In this document: one piece after another, positions 36,916 to 45,402 of the stretch | Numbering within the stretch: position 1 is the stretch's first letter | Layout of the letters: each line of letters opens with the position of its first letter | Assembly (NCBI RefSeq): GCF_020510665.1 | Contig: NZ_CP075187.1 | Coordinates: 1,136,501-1,200,500 of the forward strand | Direction: 5' to 3' | Source: Dechloromonas denitrificans | GTDB taxonomy: Bacteria; Pseudomonadota; Gammaproteobacteria; Burkholderiales; Rhodocyclaceae | DNA: 64,000 bases | Notes under the pieces: generated by a model | The model's input: only the letters and a program-made list of their open reading frames with translations | Database searches by the model: none | What the model was told of the DNA's origin: nothing | Program-made: the position numbers and the translations under genes

Positions 36916-37086
36916 ATCTATTGCCAAAGATAGTGATTTGGAATTGTATCCCGGGCTCGTACAGAACGTCTGCTTGTGGCCGATTCTTGCCTGATTGCTT
37001 CTACTCACTACACAGATATTCTGCGGCCAGTTGTGATGAGATTGGACAGTCAACTCCCGCAATATTTCGCTGGCTGAGGCTCCGTT

Positions 37087-38463
37087 TCAATACCCCAGTG
37101 TTTTCAGTGCAAAGCCGATCACGGCGCAGCCGGCAATTACATGAATGACGTTCGCCTTGAAGCGGAGCAGGGCAATTGCGGCAGCCAGCGCAATCAGTGC
37201 TGATACCCACTCAAACGAACCTTCGAACCCCTTCGGCCATAGGACGTGATAACCGAAGAACAAGGCCAGGTTCAGGATGACGCCGACCACTGCAGCAGTA
37301 ATGGCTGTTAGCGGTGCGGTGAATTTCAGGTCGTTGTGGGTCGTTTCGATGAATGGGCCACCCATCAGGATGAATACGAAGGACGGCAGGAAGGTGAACC
37401 AGGTGACCAGCGTGGCGGCGACGGCGCCGGCCAGAAACAGGCCGTCCGGGCCGAATGCGGCGCGCATTTCTGCACTTTGGTAGCCTCCGATGAAGCCGAC
37501 GAAAGTGACGACCATGATCAACGGTCCTGGCGTCGTTTCGCCGAGTGCCAGACCGTCGATCATCTGGGTTGGGGACAACCAGCCATAGCCACCGACCGCC
37601 CCTTGATAGACGTAAGGCAGCACGGCATAAGCGCCACCGAAGGTCAGTAGCGCTGCCTTGGTGAAAAACCAGCCCATCTGCGTCAGGGTGTGTTCCCAAC
37701 CGCAAGCGGCCGTCAGCATGCCCATCGGGACCAGCCACAGGAGGCAGCCGATCAGTGCAACCTTGATCATCTTGTGCCAGGCGAACAAGGCATGTTCCGG
37801 GGTTGGCGTATCGTTGTCGATCAACGCCCGGCCGAAGGATTTATGGCTCTGGCCATGTCCGCCGCCGGCCTGGAATTTGCCCGGTGCGATGCGTCCACCG
37901 CAGTAACCAATCGCTGCGGCAACTGCGACGATGGCCGGGAACGGGACATTGAGGGCAAAGATGGCGACAAAGGAGGCTGCGGCAATGGCCCACAGCACAT
38001 TGTTTTTCAAGGCGCGCGAGCCAATACGGTGTGCCGCCTGAACGACGATGGCGGTGACGGCTGGCTTGATGCCGTAGAACAGGCCGGCGACCAGCGGCAT
38101 GTCGCCGAAGGCGATATAGACCCATGACAAGCCGATCAGGATGAACAGCGAAGGCAGCACGAACAGGCCGCCGGCAATAATGCCGCCCCAGGTGCGGTGC
38201 ATCAGCCAGCCAATGTAGGTGGCCAACTGTTGGGCCTCCGGCCCCGGCAGCACCATGCAATAGTTGAGCGCGTGCAGGAAACGGCGTTCCGATATCCAGC
38301 GGCGGTGCTCGACCAGCTCCTGGTGCATGATGGCGATCTGCCCGGCCGGGCCACCAAAGCTGATGAAGCCAAGCTTCAGCCAGAACATGAAGGCTTGCCA
38401 GAGGCTGACCTCGGCGGCTTGCATTGCATGCGGGTCGTTGTTGTCGGTCAGGGGCGAGGTCAT
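37087..38463 (-). CDS. chrA: Chromate transporter ChrA
   Basis: ChrA exports chromate (CrO4 2-) across the inner membrane and confers chromate resistance. The 458-residue protein is the long form with two CHR halves: KLGFISFGGPAGQIAIMHQE with MVLPGPEAQQLATYIGWLMH in the first, and TKAALLTFGGAYAVLPYVYQ with GETTPGPLIMVVTFVGFIGG in the second. The central loop contains GGGHGQSHKSF. The start overlaps the chrB stop by four bases (ATGA), so chrB and chrA are translated together. Confidence 0.95.
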   Translation of the reverse strand: MTSPLTDNNDPHAMQAAEVSLWQAFMFWLKLGFISFGGPAGQIAIMHQELVEHRRWISERRFLHALNYCMVLPGPEAQQLATYIGWLMHRTWGGIIAGGLFVLPSLFILIGLSWVYIAFGDMPLVAGLFYGIKPAVTAIVVQAAHRIGSRALKNNVLWAIAAASFVAIFALNVPFPAIVAVAAAIGYCGGRIAPGKFQAGGGHGQSHKSFGRALIDNDTPTPEHALFAWHKMIKVALIGCLLWLVPMGMLTAACGWEHTLTQMGWFFTKAALLTFGGAYAVLPYVYQGAVGGYGWLSPTQMIDGLALGETTPGPLIMVVTFVGFIGGYQSAEMRAAFGPDGLFLAGAVAATLVTWFTFLPSFVFILMGGPFIETTHNDLKFTAPLTAITAAVVGVILNLALFFGYHVLWPKGFEGSFEWVSALIALAAAIALLRFKANVIHVIAGCAVIGFALKTLGY

Positions 38464-39398
38464 GATGGCCGGTCTTTCTCGAAGGTGCTGAGCAATCCGT
38501 CGAAAATGTTGCTGGCGATGGCCAGAAGCCGATCGTCGTCGGGAATGGTGTCGCGCAAACCGGCCAGTATGCTTTCGATGCCGGCGGCTTCCGGCGGCTG
38601 TATGCCGCCCACGTCAAGAAAATGGACCAAGGCCCCTAGTCGTTGCAGGGCCGGTGTTTGCAGATCGAAGCTGGCCAGCAGCACTTCGAAGCTGACACGG
38701 GCGCCGGCATGCGTGAACCGGGCACCGTCGAAATCGAAGCCCAGCGCCTCGGCGGGGCAATCCGCCGGTGTCGCCAGCCAGCGGATTTCGGCATGCGGGT
38801 CGATGAGCCGACGGATCAACCAGGCACAGGCCAGCCGGTCGACCCAGGGGCGTTGCCGGGTTGCCCAGAGCCGTCCCTGGTAATCCTGCCGACTCAAGCG
38901 GACGATGGCTTGATCGACCGGATGCGGTTCATCGGGCGACAAGGAGCGGGCTGTCCGTTGTTCGAGTTGGCGCAATGATTCGTCGACCTGTTTCTGGGCT
39001 TCGCCGGGGAAAAAATCAATCGCTGCCAGATGGGTGAACGCTTTGCGCAGTTTGCGCGCCTGCTTCTGGATCTCGTTGGCTGAGCCTGCATTCAGTCCGT
39101 CATGGGCCAGCGCAATGTCGCTCTGCAGGCTCGCAAAATCGGCGCTGCGGTCGAACAGCGCGATGAAATTGCCATTGTCGGGCTCGTCAAGGCGAGTCAT
39201 CAGCGCGCTTCCTGCCGCCTCACGAATTTCCGTAGCAACCGTGTTCAGCGTTGCCCGGCAATCCGGTCGCTCCGGCATCAGGTAGACGCCATCCCGGAGA
39301 ACCGCAGCACCGGAGGCTTTGAGGCTGCGCCAGGCGCGCATGCGTGCCGTGGCGTTTTCGGTGGGCAGGCTGGTGATCAGTGCAATCCATGTGTTCAT
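38460..39398 (-). CDS. chrB: Chromate resistance protein ChrB
   Basis: The 312-residue protein matches ChrB: MNTWIALITSLPTENATARM at the start, LKASGAAVLRDGVYLMPERP, then a C-terminal domain with TRQRPWVDRLACAWLIRRLI and ALVHFLDVGGIQPPEAAGIE. ChrB is reported as a chromate-sensing regulator of chrA in other bacteria, though its mechanism is not settled. It is the first gene of a chrBA operon, with a short palindrome upstream. Confidence 0.92.
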   Translation of the reverse strand: MNTWIALITSLPTENATARMRAWRSLKASGAAVLRDGVYLMPERPDCRATLNTVATEIREAAGSALMTRLDEPDNGNFIALFDRSADFASLQSDIALAHDGLNAGSANEIQKQARKLRKAFTHLAAIDFFPGEAQKQVDESLRQLEQRTARSLSPDEPHPVDQAIVRLSRQDYQGRLWATRQRPWVDRLACAWLIRRLIDPHAEIRWLATPADCPAEALGFDFDGARFTHAGARVSFEVLLASFDLQTPALQRLGALVHFLDVGGIQPPEAAGIESILAGLRDTIPDDDRLLAIASNIFDGLLSTFEKDRPS

Positions 39399-39417
39399 GG
39401 AAGTTAGTTTAATAAAA

Positions 39418-39433
39418 TGTAGATTATTCTACA
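39418..39433. promoter_or_regulatory. Palindrome upstream of chrB
   Basis: TGTAGA-TTAT-TCTACA is a perfect six-base inverted repeat in AT-rich DNA just upstream of chrB and before the convergent end of the pbpC gene. Its place, 20 bases from the chrB start, suits an operator for a chromate-responsive repressor, but no binding protein is demonstrated here. Confidence 0.5.
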
Positions 39434-39470
39434 AATTTGTTCATGTTTTATATTGGTCGATACGGCTGCT

Positions 39471-41753
39471 TCAGCGACGGCTGCGCAGGGCCCGGACTTC
39501 GAAGGTGACGCTGTCGATCAGGGCGTTTTGCGCGTCGTGCAGGGTCAGCCGGTGTTTGCCGGGTTGCGGCAGCCAGTGCTTGAGGCGGTCGGCCGGGCCG
39601 AGCGGTTGTGCATCGAGTTGCCAGCGCCAGTGGTTGCCAGCAGGGGCTGAGAGACGCAGCGGGATGCGCTGGTGCTGCGGTGGAATATCCGGGTCGAGCG
39701 CGATGATGCTGCCCTCGGCCGGGTAGGCGATACGGGCCAGTGCACGGTTGTCGGCCGCACGGATCAGGCTGCTTTCGGTGCCGGCCATGAACCACTCCTC
39801 GCGTGCCGGTTCGCGCGGTGGCTCAAAGCGGATGGAGCGACTGACCACACCGGGCGGTGGCGATGGTGGGCGGCTGTCGATTTTTGAGCGGCCGTGCCGG
39901 GCATCGCCGCGATGCAGCCAGTCCATCACCTCGCGCCAGACCGGCGCCGCGCCGCTGACACCGGAAACATCGTGCATCGGGCTGCCGCCGGCATTGCCGA
40001 CCCAGACGGCGACGGTGTAGCGGCGTGACCAGCCGGCGCACCAGTTGTCGCGCATGTCCTTGCTGGTGCCGGTCTTGGCGGCTGTCCAGTAGGGCGTTGC
40101 CAGCCACGACTCCAGCCCGAAGGTGCCGGCCCGGGCGCTGCGGTCGGACAGGATGTGGCCGATCAAAAAACTGCTGGCCGGGCTGTAGACCGCGCGAACC
40201 GGTGCGTTGAACACGCCGCTGCACCCTTCGCGCTGGCAGGGGGGCGGACTGGCTGTCTTGCCCGGCGTGGCGCGCAGCGGCCCCCACTGGCCGGCATTGG
40301 CCAACGTGCGGTAGGCATTGGCCAGCATCAGCAAGGAAACATCGGCCGAGCCGAGCGCCAGGCTGTAGCCGTACCAGTCGCCGCTCTCCTTCAGGCTTGC
40401 GAAGCCGGTTTGCTTGAGTCGCTGATGAAAGCGTTCCGGCCCGAGGCGAACCAGTGTCTTGACCGCCGGGACGTTGAGCGAACCGCCCAAGGCCCGGCGG
40501 ACCGAGACCCAGCCTTTGTAATCTGGTTCGTAGTTTTGCGGGGCGTAGAGGCCGTTGCCGGCATCGAGCGTCAGCGGCGCGTCCTCAAGCAGCGAGGCCG
40601 GCGTCAGGTTGCGGCGTTCGAAAGCCAGGGCGTAGAGAAAAGGTTTCAGCGTCGAGCCGGCCTGGCGCAGCGCCGTGACCCCATCAACCTCGGCGGCCCC
40701 GGAGAGATCGCCGCTTGATCCAACCCAGGCGAGAATTTCACCGCTGGCGTTGTCGAGCACCAGCACGGCGCCATCTTCCACATTCTGCCGGCGCAGTGCC
40801 GTGAGGTGGCGGCGCAAGGCATCGCCGGCAAATTGCTGCAAATCGGCATCGAGGCTTGAGCGAATTTGCTCGCCGGGCTGTTTGAGCAGTTTGCGGGCGA
40901 GATGGGGCGCGCTTTGCGGCAGTTCGCTGCGGTCGACCTCGGTCGATCGGAGATTTCCGCTCAGCGCCTGCGTGGCAAAACCGTCGAGTCCCTCGCATTC
41001 CCCGGCCCGGTTCATTTCCTTGAGCAGATTGCAGGCGCGTTTGACGACCAGTGCCGGCGCGGCATTGGGCGAGCGGAGCAGGGCAGCGGCCAGGGCCGCT
41101 TCGCGTTCGTCGAGGCCGTGCGGCCATTTGCCGAACAGTTGGCGGCTCATGGCCCCGACCCCGACCAGTTCGCCGCGGAAGCTGACCAGGTTGAGATAGG
41201 CCTCGGCAATCTCCTGTTTGCGCCAGAAACCTTCCAGGCGTAGTGCTGCGGTCGACTGGCTGATTTTGCCCAAAAAGCTGCGTCGACCGCGCCGTTGGCC
41301 ATCTTCGTCGAGCAGTCCGGCCAGTTGCATGGTCAGCGTGCTGGCGCCGCGTGTCCGGCCGCCCCAGAAGTTGGTCCACGCCGCCTTGCCGGCCGCCTGC
41401 CAGTCGATCCCGTCGTGCTCCATGAAGCGTTTGTCTTCGGAAACAATCACCGCGCGCAGCAGGGCCGGCGAGATTTCCTTGAGTGGCGTCCAGTCCAGGC
41501 GACGAACCGACTTGTCGAGCCGCAAGCGGTGCAGCGGCTGACCGTCGCGGGCCAGCAGCGTGGCATCGGATGTTCGGTAGCCGGCCTTGACCTCGGCAAA
41601 ACCGGGCAGGGCCAGCGCCGGCAGCGGGAGTGCCAACAGCAGCACCAGCCGCAGGGGGGCCGCCCGCAGCCCGGACAGGATCGACCGAATTGGCCGAATT
41701 GGCCGAATTGGCCGGGCCGGCGGGGGCAGGTCTTGTCCGATAAACGCCGGCAC
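39471..41753 (-). CDS. pbpC: Penicillin-binding protein 1C
   Basis: PbpC is a class A bifunctional peptidoglycan synthase. From the GTG at 41753, 24 bases after the preceding stop, it has 760 residues, close to the E. coli protein. The glycosyltransferase domain carries the catalytic Glu in VIVSEDKRFMEHDGID and GASTLTMQLAGLL. The transpeptidase has SxxK in AGSTLKPFLYALAFERRN and KTGTSKDMRDNW. A C-terminal BiPBP_C domain ends the protein. Three nine-base repeats give RPIRPIRPIR in the cytoplasmic N-terminus. A bacterial alpha-2-macroglobulin, its usual partner, is encoded 8 kb away. Confidence 0.93.
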   Translation of the reverse strand: MPAFIGQDLPPPARPIRPIRPIRSILSGLRAAPLRLVLLLALPLPALALPGFAEVKAGYRTSDATLLARDGQPLHRLRLDKSVRRLDWTPLKEISPALLRAVIVSEDKRFMEHDGIDWQAAGKAAWTNFWGGRTRGASTLTMQLAGLLDEDGQRRGRRSFLGKISQSTAALRLEGFWRKQEIAEAYLNLVSFRGELVGVGAMSRQLFGKWPHGLDEREAALAAALLRSPNAAPALVVKRACNLLKEMNRAGECEGLDGFATQALSGNLRSTEVDRSELPQSAPHLARKLLKQPGEQIRSSLDADLQQFAGDALRRHLTALRRQNVEDGAVLVLDNASGEILAWVGSSGDLSGAAEVDGVTALRQAGSTLKPFLYALAFERRNLTPASLLEDAPLTLDAGNGLYAPQNYEPDYKGWVSVRRALGGSLNVPAVKTLVRLGPERFHQRLKQTGFASLKESGDWYGYSLALGSADVSLLMLANAYRTLANAGQWGPLRATPGKTASPPPCQREGCSGVFNAPVRAVYSPASSFLIGHILSDRSARAGTFGLESWLATPYWTAAKTGTSKDMRDNWCAGWSRRYTVAVWVGNAGGSPMHDVSGVSGAAPVWREVMDWLHRGDARHGRSKIDSRPPSPPPGVVSRSIRFEPPREPAREEWFMAGTESSLIRAADNRALARIAYPAEGSIIALDPDIPPQHQRIPLRLSAPAGNHWRWQLDAQPLGPADRLKHWLPQPGKHRLTLHDAQNALIDSVTFEVRALRSRR
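41685..41711. repeat. Three tandem nine-base repeats in pbpC
   Basis: The unit CCGAATTGG occurs three times without gaps at 41685-41711. On the minus strand it encodes repeated Arg-Pro-Ile in the cytoplasmic N-terminus of PbpC. Copy changes would keep the frame. Confidence 0.9.
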
Positions 41754-41776
41754 CCGACGCTGGCCTGTCCGGGGGC

Positions 41777-43414
41777 TTAGCCGGCGGATTTCTGGCCGAC
41801 GATGCTCAAGGCCACCTGTTCGGCCACCTTGATGCCGTCGACCGCAGCAGACAGGATGCCGCCGGCGTAACCGGCACCTTCGCCGGCCGGGTAAAGGCCG
41901 CGCGTGTTCAGGCTCTGGCACTCGGCATTGCGCGTGATGCGGATCGGCGACGAGGTGCGCGTCTCGACGCCGGTCAGCACCGCATCGGCCATCGCGAAAC
42001 CGCGAATCTGCTTCTCGAAAGCCGGAATCGCCTCACGCAGCGCTTCGATCACGTAAGGCGGCACGCAACTCGACAGATCGGTCATGTGCACGCCGGGCTG
42101 GTAGGACGGATCGACCTCGCCCAGCGCGGTCGACGGCCGGCCAGCCAGAAAATCGCCGATACGCTGGGCCGGCGCGGCATAGCTGCTGCCACCGGCAACG
42201 AAAGCGGCCGACTCCCACTGGCGCTGAAAATCGATGCCGGCCAGCGGATTGATCTTGAAATCACCGGGGAAATCCTCGGGATTGACGTTCACCACGAGCG
42301 CCGCATTGGCATTGCGCTCGGCACGCGAATACTGGCTCATGCCGTTGGTCACGACGCGGCCTTCTTCGGACGTTGCCGCGACCACCTGACCACCGGGACA
42401 CATGCAGAAACTGTAGGCCGAACGGCCGTTGGCGCAGTGATGGACCAGCTTGTAGTCGGCCGCGCCGAGCAGTTCGTTACCAGCATTCGGGCCGAAACGC
42501 GCCTTGTCGATCAGCGCCTGCGGGTGTTCGACGCGGAAGCCGATCGAGAAGGGCTTGGCTTCGATATAAACGCCCTGCTCGTGCAGCATCTGGAAAGTGT
42601 CGCGGGCGCTGTGGCCGATCGCCAGCACGACATGCTGGCTGGCAATCGTTTCGCCGCCGGCCAGTTCGACGCCTTCGACTTGACCGTTCTCGATGATGAC
42701 GCGGTCGACCTTGCTGCCGAAGCGGATTTCACCGCCCAGTTCGGTAATCGTCGTGCGCATCGCCTCGACCATCTTGACCAGCCGGAAGGTGCCGATGTGC
42801 GGCTTGCTGACGTAGATGATCTCTTCCGGCGCGCCGGCCTTGACGAATTCTTCCAGCACCTTGCGACCGTGGTGCTGCGGGTCCTTGATCTGGCTGTACA
42901 GCTTGCCATCCGAGAAAGTGCCGGCGCCGCCTTCGCCGAACTGGACGTTCGATTCCGGGTTCAGCTTGTGGTTGCGCCACAGGCCCCAGGTGTCCTTGGT
43001 CCGCTCGCGCACCGCCTTGCCGCGTTCGAGGATGATCGGGCGAAAACCCATCTGGGCCAGGATCAGCCCGGCCAGCAGGCCGCAGGGGCCGGTGCCGATG
43101 ACGATCGGGCGGCTCGGCAGGTTGGCTGGCGCCTGGGTGACGAATTTGTAGCGGGTGTCCGGTGTCGGGCCGATGTGGGCGTCGTTATTGGCCGCCTTGA
43201 GGCGCTTGACGACGGCAGCTTCGTCCTTCAGTTCGACATCGAGCGTGAACACGAAGAGGATGTTGCTGCGTTTGCGGGCATCGTAACCACGGCGGAAAAC
43301 CGTGAAATTCAGCAGGTCGACCGGGGCAATGGCCAGGCGTTCGACGATGGCGTTACGCAGATCGTCGTCGGTGTATTTCTTGAGCGGGAGCTTGATCTCT
43401 GTCAGGCGCAGCAT
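41777..43414 (-). CDS. FAD-dependent oxidoreductase, COG2509 type
   Basis: The 545-residue protein is an uncharacterised FAD/NAD(P)-binding dehydrogenase of the type often mis-annotated as a thiamine or glutamate-synthase-like enzyme. The N-terminal alpha-beta domain reads RLTEIKLPLKKYTDDDLRNA. The FAD-binding GxGxxG appears as IGTGPCGLLAGLILAQMG, with HHCANGRSAYSFCMCPGGQV and GLYPAGEGAGYAGGILSAAV late in the chain. The substrate is unknown. It precedes pbpC on the same strand. Confidence 0.88.
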   Translation of the reverse strand: MLRLTEIKLPLKKYTDDDLRNAIVERLAIAPVDLLNFTVFRRGYDARKRSNILFVFTLDVELKDEAAVVKRLKAANNDAHIGPTPDTRYKFVTQAPANLPSRPIVIGTGPCGLLAGLILAQMGFRPIILERGKAVRERTKDTWGLWRNHKLNPESNVQFGEGGAGTFSDGKLYSQIKDPQHHGRKVLEEFVKAGAPEEIIYVSKPHIGTFRLVKMVEAMRTTITELGGEIRFGSKVDRVIIENGQVEGVELAGGETIASQHVVLAIGHSARDTFQMLHEQGVYIEAKPFSIGFRVEHPQALIDKARFGPNAGNELLGAADYKLVHHCANGRSAYSFCMCPGGQVVAATSEEGRVVTNGMSQYSRAERNANAALVVNVNPEDFPGDFKINPLAGIDFQRQWESAAFVAGGSSYAAPAQRIGDFLAGRPSTALGEVDPSYQPGVHMTDLSSCVPPYVIEALREAIPAFEKQIRGFAMADAVLTGVETRTSSPIRITRNAECQSLNTRGLYPAGEGAGYAGGILSAAVDGIKVAEQVALSIVGQKSAG

Positions 43415-43502
43415 GGTGTCTATCCGTGGGGGCGCTTAATGGGGGGCGTATTTTAACCCGCCCCATCGCTTCGGGCGCAGCCCGGTTTGCTATGCTTCGC
43501 CG

Positions 43503-44729
43503 ATGACCCGTCCCACACTGACCGAACTGTTCGCCCAGCGGCAATTCATGTTTTTCTGGCTGGCCCGTTTGGCCGGTGTTTTTGCCCAGCAAATGCTGAT
43601 GGTTGCCCTGGCCTGGCAGATGTACGACATCACCGGAAGCGCCTGGGATCTCGGTCTGGTCGGGCTGTTCCAGTTTGTTCCCGCCCTGCTGCTGACCTTG
43701 CCGGCCGGCCATTTGGTCGACCGCTGGCGGCGCGGCCGGATTTTTGCCGTGTGCATGCTGGTGCAGGCCTCGGTGGCCTTGTTGCTGGTCGGCGGTACGC
43801 AAGGCGGGTTCATGTCGCGCGAGCTGATTTTGCTGCTGTCTGTCGTGCTCGGTGCGGCGCGTGCCTTCCAGATGCCGACCCAGCAGGCGCTGATTCCGAT
43901 GCTGGTGCCGGTGCATCTGCTCGAACGTGCCGTGACGCTTGGCTCGACCGGCATGCAGGCTGCCGTTATCTGCGGCCCGGCTTTGGGCGGTTTGTTGTAT
44001 GTCGGCGGGGCGACAGTGGTTTATGCCGCTTCGGCCGGCTTGCTGATGGTTGCTTTCAGCTTGATGTTCGGTGTGCACGAAGCGCACCAGCCTTCGACTG
44101 AACCGCCCGGCTTGCGCAGCATCCTGGCCGGCGTCGAGTTTGTCTGGAACAACAAGCTGCTGCTCGGTGCCACCTCGCTCGACCTGTTTGCCGTGCTGCT
44201 CGGCGGGGCGACGGCGCTGCTGCCGATTTTTGCCCGCGACATCCTGCATGTCGGGCCGGAAGGTTTGGGCCTGTTGCGCGCCGCCCCGGCAGTCGGGGCC
44301 TTGCTCATGTCGCTGGCCTTGCTGCGCTGGCCGATTCAGCGCCGGGTCGGTCGCTGGCTGTTTGGTTCGGTCGGCATATTCGGGCTGGCGACGGTGGTTT
44401 TCGGCCTGTCGAATTCGTTCTGGCTGTCGCTCGGCGCGCTGGTGTTCAGCGGAGCGGCCGATAACATCAGCGTCGTGATGCGCCTGACGCTGGTTCAGCT
44501 GGAAACGCCGAATGAAATTCGCGGCCGGGTTTCTGCCGTTAATTCGATTTTCATCGGGGCATCCAACCAGCTTGGCGAATTCGAGTCGGGAGCCACTGCG
44601 GCCTTGTTCGGTGCCGTTGGCTCGGTGGTTTTCGGCGGTGTCGGCACCTTGCTGGTAGCGGCTGGCTGGATCAGGTTGTTTCCCGAGCTGGCCGGGCGCG
44701 ACCGGATGGTTGCCGGACGCTCAGCTTAG
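43503..44729 (+). CDS. MFS transporter (EntS/MFS_3 type)
   Basis: The 408-residue, roughly 12-helix inner-membrane permease begins LFAQRQFMFFWLARLAGVFA and has the MFS A-motif variant GHLVDRWRRGR after helix 2. It resembles the EntS/MFS_3 exporters in QMYDITGSAWDLGLVGLFQF and in SVVMRLTLVQLETPNEIRGR. Some members export siderophores; no siderophore genes are nearby, so the substrate is unknown. It is divergent from the FAD oxidoreductase, and its last nine bases overlap the convergent DUF1415 gene. Confidence 0.92.
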   Translation: MTRPTLTELFAQRQFMFFWLARLAGVFAQQMLMVALAWQMYDITGSAWDLGLVGLFQFVPALLLTLPAGHLVDRWRRGRIFAVCMLVQASVALLLVGGTQGGFMSRELILLLSVVLGAARAFQMPTQQALIPMLVPVHLLERAVTLGSTGMQAAVICGPALGGLLYVGGATVVYAASAGLLMVAFSLMFGVHEAHQPSTEPPGLRSILAGVEFVWNNKLLLGATSLDLFAVLLGGATALLPIFARDILHVGPEGLGLLRAAPAVGALLMSLALLRWPIQRRVGRWLFGSVGIFGLATVVFGLSNSFWLSLGALVFSGAADNISVVMRLTLVQLETPNEIRGRVSAVNSIFIGASNQLGEFESGATAALFGAVGSVVFGGVGTLLVAAGWIRLFPELAGRDRMVAGRSA

Positions 44730-45293
44730 CCAGAGTTTTTTCCAGCCGGCGTGGCCGAGCCGTTCCATGGTTTCGATATTGCGTTCAAAAATGTCCGCCG
44801 CATCGGGAAAGGCAGCAACGGCCCGGTCGATGCTGCTTTCGCGCAGAAGATGCAGGGTCGGGTAAGGCGAGCGGTTGGTGAAATTGGCGATGTCGTCCGG
44901 TTCGCTGCCGGAAAACTCGTACTGCGGGTGCAGGCTGGCGATCTGGAAAACACCGTCGTAGCCGAGGTTGCGGTTCAGTGCATCGACCTCGGCGAGAAAA
45001 AAGTGATAGTCGAGAAAATCGGTCATCGCCAGCGGGTGGATCAGCAACGTGGTATCCAGTTCGGCCGGATCGGTTTCGGCCAGACGGGTCAATTCGCGCT
45101 CCAGCTCGGCGAGCAATTCGTCAGCCGTACTTGCTGCGGTCAACGCGTACCGAACCTGCTTTTTGACGAAAACGCTTTTGGCGAACGGACAGAGATTCAG
45201 CCCGATCACGGCGCGTTCCAGCCAGGTTTTTGTTTCGTCGAGGACTTGCTCGGCGGCGGTGGTGTCGGTGTAGGGCGTCAGGGTCTGGGGCAT
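44721..45293 (-). CDS. DUF1415 domain protein
   Basis: The 190-residue cytoplasmic protein matches DUF1415 through TKTWLERAVIGLNLCPFAKS, LLIHPLAMTDFLDYHFFLAE, the segment GVFQIASLHPQYEFSG and NRSPYPTLHLLRESSIDRAV. The Cys-Pro-Phe-Ala segment and late His/Pro residues are conserved in this family, whose biochemical role is unknown to me. It converges on and overlaps the MFS gene by nine bases. Confidence 0.87.
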   Translation of the reverse strand: MPQTLTPYTDTTAAEQVLDETKTWLERAVIGLNLCPFAKSVFVKKQVRYALTAASTADELLAELERELTRLAETDPAELDTTLLIHPLAMTDFLDYHFFLAEVDALNRNLGYDGVFQIASLHPQYEFSGSEPDDIANFTNRSPYPTLHLLRESSIDRAVAAFPDAADIFERNIETMERLGHAGWKKLWLS

Positions 45294-45402
45294 GGGGGTA
45301 TTCGCTGAGTCGGCGCAGGATGTGCCTGATGGAAGAGTTTAACGTACCGGCTTGTCCGGCTGTGGTGGTTCGGGTTGATGCAAGCGGCGCGGTTTGTCGC
45401 GG

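Noticed and set aside
35727-39470. A mobile element carrying chrBA and the Sel1-repeat gene
   Set aside because: The Sel1 gene is compositionally odd, but no transposase, integrase, terminal inverted repeats or target duplication could be found, so no element is annotated.
42086-43456. A 456-residue frame on the + strand
   Set aside because: It is antisense to the FAD oxidoreductase, which has a clear Rossmann motif. The shadow product has no motif.
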